Source: Nocardioides sp. GY 10127
Lineage (GTDB): Bacteria > Actinomycetota > Actinomycetes > Propionibacteriales > Nocardioidaceae
Length of the DNA stretch: 64,000 bases
NCBI RefSeq assembly: GCF_004919085.1
Contig: NZ_STGL01000008.1
Location: forward strand, 310,001-374,000
Direction of reading: 5' to 3'
Part shown: positions 1 through 9,598 of the stretch, one piece after another
How positions within the stretch are numbered: the stretch's first letter is position 1
How the letters are laid out: each line of letters starts with the position of its first letter
Position numbers and translations under genes: made by a program
Notes under the pieces: generated by a model
Told to the model about the DNA's origin: nothing
Database searches by the model: none
The model's input: the letters and a program-made list of their open reading frames with translations, nothing else

Positions 1-602
1 GCGCCCTGGCCGGGGGCCGGCAGCACCTGGATCGGGTCGAGGGTCTCGGTGACGACGTCGAGCCGGCCGATCCGGGCGAGGCCCGCCCGGGCGAGGACGA
101 CGGCGTCGAGCTCGCCGGAGGTCACGTACCCGACCCGGGTGTCGATGTTGCCGCGGATCGGCACCATCTCCAGGCCGAGGCCGAGCGCGGCCACCTGCGC
201 GGCGCGCCGCGGCGAGCCGGTGCCCACGCGGCTGCCCGGGGTCAGCTCGCCGAGGGTGAGCCCGTCGCGGGCCACCAGCACGTCGCGGGAGTCCTCCCGC
301 GGGGGCACGGCGGCCAGGGCGAGTCCCGGGTGCGCGCCGGTCGGCAGGTCCTTGAGCGAGTGGACGACGAGGTCGACCTCGTCGGCCAGGAGGGCCTCGC
401 GCAGCGCGGAGACGAAGACGCCGGTCGCGCTGGAGCCGACGAGGCTGGTGTTGCTGGCCTGGCTGCGGTCGCCGTCGGTGGTCACCTCGACGAGCTCGAC
501 CTCGCGGCCGAGGGCCGCGCGCACCAGGTCGGCCACGTGGCCGGACTGGGTGCGGGCCAGGAGGGAGCGGCGGGTGCCCAGCCGCAGGGGGCGCTCGCTC
601 AC
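1..602 (-). CDS. hemC: Hydroxymethylbilane synthase (porphobilinogen deaminase), 3' part beyond window
   Basis: Polymerises four porphobilinogen units into hydroxymethylbilane in cytosolic haem/corrin synthesis. The reading frame opens with a GTG that overlaps the hemA stop (GTGA), giving [16 protein letters not shown]. It continues with the family signatures VVHSLKDLP (substrate-binding Lys-Asp), [15 protein letters not shown] and, at the window edge, LPAPGQGA. About 200 of the usual 310-330 residues are visible. The C-terminal domain with the dipyrromethane-cofactor Cys lies outside. The overlap implies translational coupling in a rex-hemA-hemC operon, an order known from Streptomyces. Confidence 0.95.
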   Translation of the reverse strand, partial: MSERPLRLGTRRSLLARTQSGHVADLVRAALGREVELVEVTTDGDRSQASNTSLVGSSATGVFVSALREALLADEVDLVVHSLKDLPTGAHPGLALAAVPPREDSRDVLVARDGLTLGELTPGSRVGTGSPRRAAQVAALGLGLEMVPIRGNIDTRVGYVTSGELDAVVLARAGLARIGRLDVVTETLDPIQVLPAPGQG

Positions 603-1972
603 GCGTCACCCCCGGCGGGGGTGGTGCCCGGCGAGGGCATGTCGGGGCGGGTGACGGCGGTGACGGCCTCGGGGTCGAGCGAGAACAGCTCGGCGAGCGC
701 GGCGGCGTAGGAGACCGCGCCGCCGGAGTTCGCCAGCTCGCGGACGCGGACCGTCGGCTCGTGCAGGAGCTTGTCGACGACCCGGCGCACCGTGTGCAGG
801 ACCTCGCCCCGGGTGCGCTCGTCCAGCTCCGGCAGGCGGCCCTCGAGGCGGGTCATCTCGGACTCCACCACGCCGGTGGCCATGGTGCGCAGCGCGACGA
901 CGGTGGGGGTCACGGACGCCTGGCGCCGCGCGGTGAGGAAGGCCGCGACCTCCTGGGTGACGATCTCGCGCACCGCGTGGATCTCGGCGGCGGCGTCCGA
1001 GCCGTGCACCTCCGAGGCCAGCGAGGCCAGGTTCACCAGGGTGATGCCCTCGACGGAGCCGGCGTGCGGCTCGACGTCGTGCGGCAGCGCCAGGTCGATG
1101 ATCGTGAGCGGGCGGCCGTCCGGGCGGGCCCGGCGCAGCATCTCCGCGGTGACGACGGCGCCGGTCGAGCCCGTGCAGGTGAGCAGCAGGTCGACCCGGC
1201 CGAGCTCGGCCTCGAGGTCGGCGACGGGCGCGGGGCGGCCGCCGTAGGCCTCGGCCAGGCGCTCGGCGCGCGCCGGCGTCCGGTTGAGGACGACGAGGTC
1301 GCGGACGCCCTCGCGGTGGACCGTGGCCGTGGCCAGGCCGGCCATGGCACCGGCACCCAGGACGGCGACGCTGATCCCGGCGAGCGGGCCGGCGCCGTCC
1401 GCACCGTCCGTGTCGTCCGCCGCGGTACCTGCCAGCGGCAGGGCCGCGCCGGCCTGCGCGAGCGCGGCGCCGACGAGGGTCGGGGCGGCCCGGTCGATGT
1501 CCGTCTCGGCGCGGCTGCGCTTGCCGACCCGCAGCGCCTGCTGGAAGAGGGAGTTGAGCGCGGGGCCGACGGTGCCGAGCTCCTGGCCCACCCGCAGCGC
1601 CTCGCGGGTCTGGCCGAGGATCTGGCCCTCGCCGACGGCCATCGAGTCCAGGCCGGCCGCGACCTGGAAGAGGTGCGAGACCGCGCCGTCGTCGTAGTGG
1701 ACGTAGAGGTGCGGGAGCATCGTCTCGGTGCGCTCGCCGGCCCGCTCGACGAGCAGGCTGCTCAGCTCCTCCACGGAGCCGTGGAACCGGTCGACGTCCG
1801 CGTAGAGCTCGAGCCGGTTGCAGGTCGAGATGATGGCGGCCTCGGTGACGTGCGCGCAGTCGGCGGCCTGCTTGACCAGGGCCGAGACGGCACCCGGGTC
1901 GGAGGCGGCCACGCGCTCGAGCAACGAGACGGGTGCGGTGTTGTGCGAGATCCCGACGACGAGGACGCTCAT
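599..1972 (-). CDS. hemA: Glutamyl-tRNA reductase
   Basis: First committed step of C5 haem synthesis: NADPH-dependent reduction of glutamyl-tRNA to glutamate-1-semialdehyde. The 457-residue protein starts [20 protein letters not shown] at an ATG that overlaps the rex stop by four bases. The nucleophilic cysteine is in [10 protein letters not shown] (near residue 50), the glutamate-binding region in [12 protein letters not shown], and an NADPH Rossmann motif in VLGAGAMAG. The C-terminal helical dimerisation region is present, so length and domains are normal. The insertion of Ala/Asp residues near residue 190 is a variable linker. Expression is probably coupled to rex and hemC and so to cellular NADH/NAD ratio. 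Confidence 0.96.
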   Translation of the reverse strand: MSVLVVGISHNTAPVSLLERVAASDPGAVSALVKQAADCAHVTEAAIISTCNRLELYADVDRFHGSVEELSSLLVERAGERTETMLPHLYVHYDDGAVSHLFQVAAGLDSMAVGEGQILGQTREALRVGQELGTVGPALNSLFQQALRVGKRSRAETDIDRAAPTLVGAALAQAGAALPLAGTAADDTDGADGAGPLAGISVAVLGAGAMAGLATATVHREGVRDLVVLNRTPARAERLAEAYGGRPAPVADLEAELGRVDLLLTCTGSTGAVVTAEMLRRARPDGRPLTIIDLALPHDVEPHAGSVEGITLVNLASLASEVHGSDAAAEIHAVREIVTQEVAAFLTARRQASVTPTVVALRTMATGVVESEMTRLEGRLPELDERTRGEVLHTVRRVVDKLLHEPTVRVRELANSGGAVSYAAALAELFSLDPEAVTAVTRPDMPSPGTTPAGGDA

Positions 1973-2661
1973 GCCAGACCCCTCTCCAGGTCCTGCTCGT
2001 TCTCCTCGGCCTGGGCCTTCCGCTGCTCGTGGTAGGCCAGGATCTGGAGCTCGATCGAGAGGTCGACCTTGCGGACGTCCACGCCCTCGGGGACGGTCAG
2101 CACGGTCGGCGCGAAGTTGAGGATGTTGCGGACGCCCGCCCCGACCAGCGAGTCGGCCACGGACTGGGCCGCCTGCGCGGGCGTGGCGACGACACCGATG
2201 GTGACGCGGTGCTCGGCGACGACCTCGGCGAGGTCGCCGAAGGACCGGACGGCGAGGCCGCCGACCACGTCGCCCTGACGCTGCGGGTCGGCGTCGAGGA
2301 GCGCGACCACCCGGAAGCCGCGGCTCCGGAACCCGGAGAAGGTGGCCAGCGCGTGGCCCAGGTTGCCGATGCCGACGATGACGACGGCGTGGTCCTGGGT
2401 CTGGCCGATCTCCCGGGCGATCTGGTGGCGCAGGTAGTCGACGTCGTAGCCGACCCCGCGCGTGCCGTAGCTGCCCAGGTACGAGAGGTCCTTGCGCAGC
2501 TTCGAGCTGGTGACGCCCGCCGAGACGGCGAGGTCCTCCGAGGAGCAGGTCGCCGTGCCGGCGTCCGCGAGGGCGGTCAGCGCACGCAGGTAGAGCGGGA
2601 GCCGCGCGACGGTGGCCTCCGGGATGTCCCGGCCCGCCTCCGTGGGGTTCCGCTCCGACAC
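1969..2661 (-). CDS. rex: Redox-sensing transcriptional repressor Rex
   Basis: Senses NADH/NAD+ and represses respiratory and haem genes when NADH is high. The 230-residue protein has an N-terminal winged helix (VARLPLYLRALTALAD; SAGVTSSKLRKDLSYLGSYG) and a C-terminal Rossmann domain (VVIVGIGNLGHALA). I chose the GTG giving MSERNPTEAGRD because alignable sequence begins there; the open frame extends upstream but with low-complexity residues. The stop overlaps the hemA ATG. The gene heads the hem operon, so Rex probably controls its own operon through an upstream palindrome. Confidence 0.95.
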   Translation of the reverse strand: MSERNPTEAGRDIPEATVARLPLYLRALTALADAGTATCSSEDLAVSAGVTSSKLRKDLSYLGSYGTRGVGYDVDYLRHQIAREIGQTQDHAVVIVGIGNLGHALATFSGFRSRGFRVVALLDADPQRQGDVVGGLAVRSFGDLAEVVAEHRVTIGVVATPAQAAQSVADSLVGAGVRNILNFAPTVLTVPEGVDVRKVDLSIELQILAYHEQRKAQAEENEQDLERGLA

Positions 2662-2740
2662 TGGTCCACTCCCTGCCAGCCGGGCGCGGAACAGGGATCG
2701 GTGCGACCCCCCGGCGCTCGGCGCGATCACTGTAGGAGTT

Positions 2741-2756
2741 CGTGAACGCAGGAACA
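2741..2756 (-). promoter_or_regulatory. Candidate Rex operator (imperfect)
   Basis: CGTGAACGCAGGAACA, about 80 bases upstream of the rex start. It matches the actinobacterial Rex site TGTGAACGCGTTCACA at about 11 of 16 positions, with a good left half and a poor right half. Autoregulation of rex is established in Streptomyces; its use here is inferred. Confidence 0.3.
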
Positions 2757-2871
2757 AAACGCGTGAGGGCCCACTCTCGCCACAGAGGTACCACAGGGTG
2801 GACGGCGGGGGGCGGGCGGGGGTGCCCTGGTCGGCCGCGCCGAGCCGGGCCCGCGCGGCCCGGCGCACCGC

Positions 2872-3132
2872 TCAGCGGTCGAGCGCGGCCCGCAGGCGGA
2901 CGGGGTCGACCCGCCAGAAGTCGTGCTGCCGCCCGTCGACGAAGGTCACGGGCACCTCGTCGGTGAACCGGCGGACCAGCTCGGGGTCGGTGTCGACGTC
3001 CACGGTGTCGTAGGACTCCCCCGTCTCGGCGCAGACCTCGGCGACCACGGCCTCCGCCACCTCGCAGAGGTGGCAGCCCGCGCGCGTGTAGAGGCGGACG
3101 CGGGGGGCCGGCGCCCCGTCCGCGCCGATCAC
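2872..3132 (-). CDS. Glutaredoxin-like (DUF836) thiol-disulfide protein
   Basis: Small 86-residue protein with one thioredoxin fold: RLYTRAGCHLCEVAEAV holds a CxxC (C20-H-L-C23), followed by DTVDVDTDPELVRRF and the cis-Pro segment DEVPVTFVDG. Such proteins reduce disulfides or mixed glutathione/mycothiol disulfides in the cytosol; the substrate is unknown. The GTG start overlaps the stop of the upstream ligase gene (GTGA), so it is co-translated with it. Proximity to rex fits the conserved actinobacterial order, where a glutaredoxin gene lies just upstream of rex. Confidence 0.85.
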   Translation of the reverse strand: MIGADGAPAPRVRLYTRAGCHLCEVAEAVVAEVCAETGESYDTVDVDTDPELVRRFTDEVPVTFVDGRQHDFWRVDPVRLRAALDR

Positions 3133-4745
3133 GAGAACAGCTCCGTGTCCCGTCGGCGCGCGGCCGCCCGCAGGATGCCCTTGCGCACCTTGCCGGTCAC
3201 GGTCATCGGCAGCTCGTCGACGACCGCCACGTGGGCGGGCTGCTTGAACCGGGCGAGCCGGCTCGCGCAGTGGGCGCGGACCCGCTCGGCCAGCGCCGCG
3301 GCGCCCGCCTCGTCCAGGCCCGGGGCGAGGACGTAGGCCACGACCGCCTCGCCGGTCCGGGCGTCGGCGACGCCGACCACGGCCGCGGCGCGCACGCCCT
3401 CGACGTCGAGGATCACCTCCTCGACCTCGACCGGGTACACGTTGAAGCCGGAGACGATGACGAGGTCCTTGACCCGGTCGACGAGCCAGAGGTCGCCCTC
3501 CTCGTCGAGGAAGCCGACGTCGCCGGTGTTCCACCAGCCCTCGGGGCCGGGCCCGTCCGCGCCGTCGGGCCAGTAGCCGGAGAACAGGTTGTCCCCGCGG
3601 ATGAGCACCTGCCCGGGGTCGCCCGGCTCGGGGGCGCGGCCGGCGCCGTCCTCGAGCCGGATCTCCACCCCGGGGATCGCCGCGCCCACGGAGCCGGCGT
3701 GGTTGTGGACCGAGCAGAGGGTCGAGGTGACCACCGGGGCCGCCTCGGTGAGGCCGTAGCCCTGGTGCACCGGCACGCCGGTGAGCGCGGTGACCTCCTC
3801 GACGAACGCCGGCTCGAGCATGGAGGAGCCGGAGAGGAGCAGCCGGACCGGCCCGAGGCGCTCGGCGAGGTTCTCGGCGGTGCGCCACTGCTGGAGGACG
3901 ACGGGGGCGATGGGGACGACGCTGCACGCCTCGTCCTCCACCAGCTCCAGGGTGTCGACGGGGTCGTAGGCGGTGACGAGGACCAGCCGCGCACGGTGCC
4001 GCAGCACCGACCCGAGGACGGCGCCGAGCCCGTAGACGTGGAAGAGGGGCAGGACGCCGAGCACGACGTCGTCGCCGTGGATGAGCGGCGGGTCGACCTG
4101 CGCGAGCTGGTCGACGTTGGCCAGCAGGGCGCGGTGGCTGAGCATCGCCGCGCGGGGGCGGCCGGTGGCACCGCTGGTGTAGAGGAGCACCGCCAGCTTC
4201 TCGGGGTCGAGCACCGGCCGGACGAGCTGGGTGCCGGTGGCCCGCAGGTGGTCGTAGGAGCGCTCGCCGGGAGCGAGGGTGCTGCCGACGAGCACGATCC
4301 GGGGCGCGCGACGCACGCCGGGGCGCGGCAGGGTGCCGTCGCCGGCGGCCCGCTCGGCCAGCGCCGCGACCGCGGTCCGCACCGCGCCCACCGCGACCTC
4401 GTCGGCGACGACCATGACGGCGCCCGAGTCGGCGAGCGCGTGCTCGACCTCGGCGGGCGAGCTGCGCGGGTTGAGCGGCACCGCGACGGCCTGGATGCGG
4501 AGCACCGCGAGGTAGGTGGTGACGAATTCCAGCCGGTTGGCCGAGGCGATCGCGACCCGGTGCCCGGCCACCAGCCCGGCGGCGACCATGCCGTGCGCGA
4601 CGCGGTTCGTCTCGGCGTCCAGCTCGGCCCACGTGACCCGGCGCCCGCCCGACTCCACCACGGCGACCCGCTCGGGCGCCTCCCGCGCCGCGGAGGCCAG
4701 GAGGTCGGTGAGGTCGGCGACCGGGCTCGCGGGCATGGAGGCCAC
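3129..4745 (-). CDS. AMP-dependent acyl-CoA synthetase/ligase
   Basis: Activates a carboxylic acid to its acyl-adenylate and then the CoA thioester. The 538 residues carry the ATP-binding P-loop [18 protein letters not shown] (near 187), the adenylation motif [11 protein letters not shown], the hinge/ribose motif [20 protein letters not shown] followed by [19 protein letters not shown], and the C-terminal catalytic lysine in TVTGKVRKG. Length is typical for medium/long-chain acyl-CoA ligases; the substrate cannot be read from sequence. Start: ATG giving MASMPASPV; a second in-frame ATG three codons later is possible. Lone member of its family here, with a glutaredoxin-like gene coupled downstream. 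Confidence 0.9.
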   Translation of the reverse strand: MASMPASPVADLTDLLASAAREAPERVAVVESGGRRVTWAELDAETNRVAHGMVAAGLVAGHRVAIASANRLEFVTTYLAVLRIQAVAVPLNPRSSPAEVEHALADSGAVMVVADEVAVGAVRTAVAALAERAAGDGTLPRPGVRRAPRIVLVGSTLAPGERSYDHLRATGTQLVRPVLDPEKLAVLLYTSGATGRPRAAMLSHRALLANVDQLAQVDPPLIHGDDVVLGVLPLFHVYGLGAVLGSVLRHRARLVLVTAYDPVDTLELVEDEACSVVPIAPVVLQQWRTAENLAERLGPVRLLLSGSSMLEPAFVEEVTALTGVPVHQGYGLTEAAPVVTSTLCSVHNHAGSVGAAIPGVEIRLEDGAGRAPEPGDPGQVLIRGDNLFSGYWPDGADGPGPEGWWNTGDVGFLDEEGDLWLVDRVKDLVIVSGFNVYPVEVEEVILDVEGVRAAAVVGVADARTGEAVVAYVLAPGLDEAGAAALAERVRAHCASRLARFKQPAHVAVVDELPMTVTGKVRKGILRAAARRRDTELFS

Positions 4746-4882
4746 TCTGCCACGCCGAGCGCGCCCGCAGGGGTCCCCTTCCCCATCGGACCGCGACGTT
4801 CCCTACCCCACCGTGGGGACGCTGCACGACGCCTGTCCGGACTGGTCCGGTCGAGGGCGTCCCACGCCATGCCGCCGGGGCC

Positions 4883-4888
4883 TACAGT
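4883..4888 (+). promoter_or_regulatory. -10 box TACAGT, leaderless promoter
   Basis: TACAGT ends six bases before the GTG of the HAD phosphatase gene, the spacing of actinobacterial leaderless transcripts. No clear -35 box. It supports the GTG at 4895 as the start. Confidence 0.5.
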
Positions 4889-4894
4889 GAGCGC

Positions 4895-5803
4895 GTGGCA
4901 GCACCCTCGGAGCGGCGGTCGTCGGAACGCCGACGCCTGCTCGACCTCAAGGCACGGTCCACGCTCGCGGGCGAGGCCTCGGCGGCGTCGGCGGAGGTCG
5001 AGCGTGCCCTGGAGGACGCGGCCGACCCGCGCGCCGCGGCGTTCTTCGACGTCGACAACACGATCATGCAGGGCGCGAGCATCTTCCACCTCGCGCGCGG
5101 CCTGTACCGCCGCGAGTTCTTCACGACCCGGGAGATCGCCTCGGCCGCCTGGAAGCAGGCCTACTTCCGCGTCATGGGCGTGGAGGACCCCGAGCACGTC
5201 GCCGACGCCCGCAACTCGGCGCTCCAGTTCATCGCCGGCCACACCGTGGCCGAGCTCGAGGAGCTGAGCGAGGAGATCTTCGACGAGGCGATGGCGCACC
5301 GGATCTGGCCCGGCACGCGGGCGCTCGCGCAGATGCACCTGGACGCCGGCCAGCGGGTCTGGCTCGTCACCGCCGCCCCCGTGGAGATCGCGCGCATCAT
5401 CGCCGGCCGGCTCGGCCTCACCGGCGCGATGGGCACCGTCGCCGAGCACGAGAACGGCGTCTACACCGGCCGGCTCGTCGGCGACATGCTGCACGGCCCC
5501 GCGAAGGCCGAGGCCGTCCGGGCGCTGGCCGAGCGGGAGGGTCTGGACCTCGACCGCTGCTCCGCCTACTCCGACTCGGCCAACGACCTGCCGATGCTCA
5601 CCCTGGTCGGCGACCCGTGCGCGGTGAACCCCGACCGGCGGCTGCGCAAGCACGCGAAGGAGCACGGCTGGCGCGTCCGTGACTACCGCACCGCGCGCAA
5701 GGCGGCCCGCGCCGGGCTGATGGTCGGCGCGGCCGCCGGTGCCACCGCCGGAGCGGCCGCCGGCGCCGCGGCCGCCGCCGGCGCCCTGCGCAACCGCCGC
5801 TGA
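4895..5803 (+). CDS. HAD-IB family phosphatase with Gly/Ala-rich C-terminal tail
   Basis: 302-residue HAD hydrolase of the SerB-like subclass IB. Motif I is [13 protein letters not shown] (nucleophile Asp and acid Asp), motif [10 protein letters not shown], motif [15 protein letters not shown] with its Lys, and motif [13 protein letters not shown]. The cap is a helical insertion after motif I. The last 35 residues are a Gly/Ala-rich hydrophobic stretch ([16 protein letters not shown]) ending in Arg, which could associate with membrane. The substrate is unknown; family members dephosphorylate phosphoserine or lipid-linked phosphates. The same gene type flanks bldN in Streptomyces-like gene order. 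Confidence 0.88.
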   Translation: MAAPSERRSSERRRLLDLKARSTLAGEASAASAEVERALEDAADPRAAAFFDVDNTIMQGASIFHLARGLYRREFFTTREIASAAWKQAYFRVMGVEDPEHVADARNSALQFIAGHTVAELEELSEEIFDEAMAHRIWPGTRALAQMHLDAGQRVWLVTAAPVEIARIIAGRLGLTGAMGTVAEHENGVYTGRLVGDMLHGPAKAEAVRALAEREGLDLDRCSAYSDSANDLPMLTLVGDPCAVNPDRRLRKHAKEHGWRVRDYRTARKAARAGLMVGAAAGATAGAAAGAAAAAGALRNRR

Positions 5804-6007
5804 CCCTCCCGCCGGCCCTCCCGCCGAGCTCAGTGCACACGAGTGGCCGGGCGGCGGTCGGCGACACCCGGCCGGGCATGGCCCGAACGGACTACCCCCG
5901 CTCGACGGGCGGTCAGGTTTCCCGCGAGGCTGTTCCGGTCGGGACGGATGACCCTTACAGTCGATGAACGCTCTGGGGGGAGCGTCGAGTGGGAGGGACA
6001 GCTGTAC

Positions 6008-6907
6008 ATGGCGGTGGACGCCACCCAGGTGGTGCGCGGGCTCGAGGGGCTCCGCGCCCTGCACGCACGCGTGCTCGCCGCCGTCACCGACGGCCTCTGG
6101 ACCCCCAGCCTCCCCCCGACGCCCGCGCTCGCGCTCGCCGGCCCCGCCGGTTCCCCCGCGCCGCGACCGCGTCCCGGCGCCCGCGCCGACCTCGTCCTGG
6201 GCGTGCTCTCCGAGGCCCTGTCCGGCGGCGTCCAGGTGGGCGGCTCCCCCGGTGACCCGGTTCCTGGGTCGGGACCTGCAGCGGGCCAGGGATCGGGCCA
6301 GGGCTCAGCCGGTGACGACTCCGACCTCGCGGCGTCCTCGGAGACCTCCGCCGCCGACCGCGAGCGGCTCATCGCGCTGGTCGAGCTGGCGCGCAAGGGC
6401 GACGCCGAGGCGTTCGGGCTCCTCTACGACCACTACCAGTCGTCGGTGTACCGGTTCCTCTACTACCGGACCCGCTCCGTGCAGCTGGCCGAGGACCTCA
6501 CGTCCGAGACCTTCTTCCGGGCGCTGCGCTCCATGCAGGGCTTCCGCTGGCAGGGCCGCGACTTCGGCGCCTGGCTGATGACGATCGCGCGCAACCTCGC
6601 CACCGACCACTTCAAGGCCAGCCGGACGCGGCTCGAGCTCACCACGGAGGACATGGGCCTCCACGACGACGCGGACGACGCCACCCCCGAGGCGCTGGCG
6701 CTGGAGGGGCTCACCCACGAGGTGCTGGTCGACGCGCTGCGGCAGCTGCCCGACGAGCAGCGGGACTGCGTGGTGATGCGGTTCCTCCAGGGGCTCAGCA
6801 TCGCCGAGGTCGCCGAGGCCCTCGGGCGCAGCGAGGGCGCCGTCAAGCAGCTCCAGCTGCGGGGCGTGCGCAACCTCGCCAAGCTCATGCCGGAGGGCAT
6901 CCGATGA
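6008..6907 (+). CDS. bldN: BldN-type ECF sigma factor with N-terminal pro-region
   Basis: RNA polymerase sigma factor of the ECF type, 299 residues from the ATG at 6008, which follows GGGAGGGA at a plausible ribosome-binding distance. The open frame extends 55 codons further upstream. Region 2 spans about residues 118-190 (AEAFGLLYDHYQSSVYRFLY; DLTSETFFRALRSMQGF; RDFGAWLMTIARNLATDHFK). Region 4 is about 235-295 (LPDEQRDCVVMRFLQGLSIAEV; GRSEGAVKQLQLRGVRNLAKL). The roughly 115-residue N-terminus (VDATQVVRGLEGLRALHARVL) resembles the proteolysed pro-sequence of Streptomyces BldN. The gene is followed by an RsbN-like membrane anti-sigma gene, as in Streptomyces, which supports orthology. BldN drives aerial-development genes there; targets here are unknown. 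Confidence 0.85.
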   Translation: MAVDATQVVRGLEGLRALHARVLAAVTDGLWTPSLPPTPALALAGPAGSPAPRPRPGARADLVLGVLSEALSGGVQVGGSPGDPVPGSGPAAGQGSGQGSAGDDSDLAASSETSAADRERLIALVELARKGDAEAFGLLYDHYQSSVYRFLYYRTRSVQLAEDLTSETFFRALRSMQGFRWQGRDFGAWLMTIARNLATDHFKASRTRLELTTEDMGLHDDADDATPEALALEGLTHEVLVDALRQLPDEQRDCVVMRFLQGLSIAEVAEALGRSEGAVKQLQLRGVRNLAKLMPEGIR

Positions 6908-7055
6908 GCGCCGGGCTGCACGTGACGCACGCCACTGCGGGGCGGGCCGTAACCGTGTACCCGGGCGCGTCGTTGAGCAGCGTGCCGGGTCTCCCCCACC
7001 CGGTCGCGGGGTCCGGTACGCCGCACCCCGTCGCTCCCAGGAAGGGAACCCGCTG

Positions 7056-8297
7056 ATGAGCCCCGTCTTCGCCGCACGGCGTCGAGCCGAGGAGTTCGAC
7101 GCGATCGTCGAGGCCGCCCTCGCGGGTCGCCCTGTGCCCGACCCCCGCTACGCCGAGCTGGTCGGCGTCGTCAGCGCCCTGCGGACGGCGCCCCCGCCGC
7201 CGCAGCGTCCCGCGTTCGCCGGCGAGCTGCGCGAGCGCCTCATGGCCGCCGCCGCCGTCGAGCTCGTCCCCGGCAAGGAGGCCGCGGCCGACCCGCTGCG
7301 CCTGGGCGGCACCCGCACCACCGGTCGCCGCGACCGGCGCATCGCCGTCGCCGTCGGTGGCCTCGCCGTCCTGGGCGCGACGACGTCCGTGGCGGTGGCC
7401 GCGCAGTCCGCGCTGCCCGGCGAGGCCCTGTACCCCGTCAAGCGGGCCATCGAGAACGTCCACTCCGACCTCACCGTCGGCGACACCGCCAAGGGCGAGG
7501 TCCTGCTGGCGAGCGCCAGCGACCGCCTCGCCGAGCTCACCGAGCTGTCGAAGCAGGGCAAGGGCACCGGCGCGGCCGCGGACGAGGTCCTGGCCGACTT
7601 CCGCGAGCAGACCGAGGCCGGCAGCGCGCTGCTGCTCGGCGACTACGCCAGCAGCGGCGACGCCGAGACCATCACCCAGCTCCAGGCCTGGACGGTCGAG
7701 AGCATGGACTCGCTCAACACCCTCGCCGACCTCCTCCCGGGCCAGGCCGACGCCGCCCTCGTGGCGGCCGGCGAGGTGCTCACCGACCTCGACGCGCAGA
7801 CCAGCAAGCTGTGCCCGTCCTGCACGGGCGGGTCGCTGGTCGACGTCCCGTTGTTCCTGTCCAGCAGCGTCGAGGACCTCACCGACGGCAGCCTCGTCGA
7901 GGGCATCACCGTGAAGCCCGCGGCCGGCGGCGGCACGAAGAAGGGCTCCGGCTCGAAGAGCACCGGCGGCGGCACGGCCGAGGGCTCCACCACCGGCGGG
8001 GGCTCGGGGACGTCGTCCTCCGACTCCGGCAGCAGCGGTGGCTCCGGGTCCACCACCACGCAGGACGACCCGGTCTCCGTGCCCACGGCCCAGGCCACCG
8101 GTGGCGGGCTGGTCAGCGACCTCGGCGACACCCTCACCGGGGGTGCCAGCGCCGGCAACGGCGCCGGTGCCGTGGTCAGCGACGCGACCTCGGCCGTCGG
8201 CGAGGTCGTCGACGGCGCCACGTCGGCGGTGGGCGGCGTGGTGGACGACGCCACCTCCGGGATCGGTGACCTCACCGACCCGCTGCTCGGCAACTGA
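7056..8297 (+). CDS. rsbN: RsbN-like membrane anti-sigma factor (DUF5667 family)
   Basis: 413-residue protein directly downstream of bldN, preceded by GGAAGGG. The N-terminal ~65 residues (FAARRRAEEFDAIVEAAL ... GELRERLMAAAAVELVPG) fit a sigma-binding domain. A single membrane segment follows at about 92-112 (IAVAVGGLAVLGATTSVAVA), then the conserved QSALPGEALYPVKRAIENV block and helices. The C-terminal 140 residues are Gly/Ser/Thr-rich and probably extracytoplasmic. In Streptomyces RsbN is the anti-sigma of BldN, encoded at the same place. Function here is inferred from gene order and that block. Confidence 0.82.
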   Translation: MSPVFAARRRAEEFDAIVEAALAGRPVPDPRYAELVGVVSALRTAPPPPQRPAFAGELRERLMAAAAVELVPGKEAAADPLRLGGTRTTGRRDRRIAVAVGGLAVLGATTSVAVAAQSALPGEALYPVKRAIENVHSDLTVGDTAKGEVLLASASDRLAELTELSKQGKGTGAAADEVLADFREQTEAGSALLLGDYASSGDAETITQLQAWTVESMDSLNTLADLLPGQADAALVAAGEVLTDLDAQTSKLCPSCTGGSLVDVPLFLSSSVEDLTDGSLVEGITVKPAAGGGTKKGSGSKSTGGGTAEGSTTGGGSGTSSSDSGSSGGSGSTTTQDDPVSVPTAQATGGGLVSDLGDTLTGGASAGNGAGAVVSDATSAVGEVVDGATSAVGGVVDDATSGIGDLTDPLLGN

Positions 8298-8315
8298 GCC
8301 GCCACTGAGCAGCCA

Positions 8316-8340
8316 CTGACCAGCCCAGCCGGCCGGTCAG
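8316..8340. terminator. Stem-loop between convergent rsbN and acyltransferase genes
   Basis: CTGACC and GGTCAG arms 13 bases apart, with a GC-rich loop, lie between the two convergent stop codons. There is no U-run. A weak bidirectional terminator candidate. Confidence 0.35.
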
Positions 8341-8344
8341 CCGC

Positions 8345-9598
8345 TCAGCTGCCGAAGACGGACCGGCGCTCCATGAGCAGCCGGTAGAGGGTCTGCTGGA
8401 TCGACTCGCGGACCTGGTCGGTGACGTCGAAGACCAGCATCGGGTCGTCCGCCGCGCCCTCCTCGAGCTCGTCGGTGCGCACCGGCTCGCCGAACTCCAT
8501 CAGCCACTTGCTGGGCAGCGGCACCATGCCGAGCGGGCCCAGCCACGGGAAGAGCGGGGTCACGGGGAAGTACGGCACCCCCAGGATGCGCGCCAGCGTC
8601 GGCATCGAGGACAGCATCGGGTAGATCTCCTCGGCGCCCACGACCGAGAGCGGCACGATGGGCGTGCGGGTGCGCAGCGCCGCGGAGACGAAGCCGCCGC
8701 GGCCGAAGCGCTGGAGCTTGTAGCGCTCCGAGTACGGCTTGCCCAGCCCCTTGAAGCCCTCGGGCCACACGCCCACCAGCTCGCCGCCGGCGAGCATCCG
8801 GTCGGCGTCCTCGCTGCAGGCCAGCGTCGCGCCGCCCATCCGCGCGAGCTGCGCGACGAGGGGCGTGCGGAAGACCAGGTCGGCGCCGAGCGGCCGGACG
8901 AAGCGCCCGGTGTGGTCGTGGACGGTCACCATCGTCATCAGGCCGTCCCACGGCAGCGTGCCGGAGTGGTTGGAGACGATGAGGGCACCCGAGTCCGTCG
9001 GGATGTTCTCGATCCCCCGGACCTCGATCCGGAACCACTTGCTGGCCATCGGCCGCAGCGCGGTGAGGAAGAAGCGCTCGGTGACCTCGGGGTCGAAGCC
9101 GTACTCGTCGACCGCGTAGTCGCCGGTCAGCCGGCGGCGCACGAACGCCAGCAGCCGCGCGAGCTCGTCCTCCCAGTCGGGGCCGAGCACCTCCTTGGCC
9201 GCCGAGGTGAGCGCGGCCATCAGCTCGGCCGGGGAGACCGCGCCGAGCGGGTGCCGGTCGGCGGTCGTCGTCCCGGACGTGGCGGTGCCGGCGTCGTCCG
9301 CATCGGGGGCCTCGGAGGCCGGGGCGGCGGGCTCGGGGCCGGAATCGGCGGTGGCCGCGTCGGGGGCGGCCGGGGCCGTGTCCTCCACGGGCCGGGGGCC
9401 GCCGATCGACTCCTCGTCGACCCAGCCGTCGTGCGCGCCGTCCTGCGTGGCCCGGGGGGCGGTGGGACGCCCGGTGGAACGGTCCGCCGGGGGCCGACCG
9501 CCGGGGGCGAGGCCGCGCGCGGCGGAGGAGGGGGTGGTGCCGGTGCCGCGGCCGGGTCGGCCGCGCGTCCCGATCGGGATGATCTCGGCGTCACCCAC
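8345..9598 (-). CDS. Lysophospholipid (1-acyl-glycerol-3-phosphate type) acyltransferase
   Basis: 417-residue membrane-associated acyltransferase of the PlsC superfamily. The N-terminal ~150 residues are low-complexity Pro/Ala/Asp-rich. The catalytic domain starts near 195 with IENIPTDSGALIVSNHSGTLPWDG, where the His and Asp are separated by six residues rather than the usual four. It continues with the acyl-acceptor site VGVWPEGFKGLGKPYSERY and the block IVPLSVVGAEEIYPML. Start: the GTG giving MGDAEIIPIGTRG, overlapping the end of the upstream epimerase gene by eight bases. Likely transfers acyl groups in glycerolipid synthesis; the pair with an epimerase is conserved near bldN in actinobacteria. 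Confidence 0.85.
   Translation of the reverse strand: MGDAEIIPIGTRGRPGRGTGTTPSSAARGLAPGGRPPADRSTGRPTAPRATQDGAHDGWVDEESIGGPRPVEDTAPAAPDAATADSGPEPAAPASEAPDADDAGTATSGTTTADRHPLGAVSPAELMAALTSAAKEVLGPDWEDELARLLAFVRRRLTGDYAVDEYGFDPEVTERFFLTALRPMASKWFRIEVRGIENIPTDSGALIVSNHSGTLPWDGLMTMVTVHDHTGRFVRPLGADLVFRTPLVAQLARMGGATLACSEDADRMLAGGELVGVWPEGFKGLGKPYSERYKLQRFGRGGFVSAALRTRTPIVPLSVVGAEEIYPMLSSMPTLARILGVPYFPVTPLFPWLGPLGMVPLPSKWLMEFGEPVRTDELEEGAADDPMLVFDVTDQVRESIQQTLYRLLMERRSVFGS

Noticed and set aside
3413..6064. Very long minus-strand open frame (883 codons)
   Set aside because: It runs antisense to the HAD gene and out of frame over the acyl-CoA ligase. Composition is Arg/Pro/Ala-rich as expected for high-GC shadow frames.
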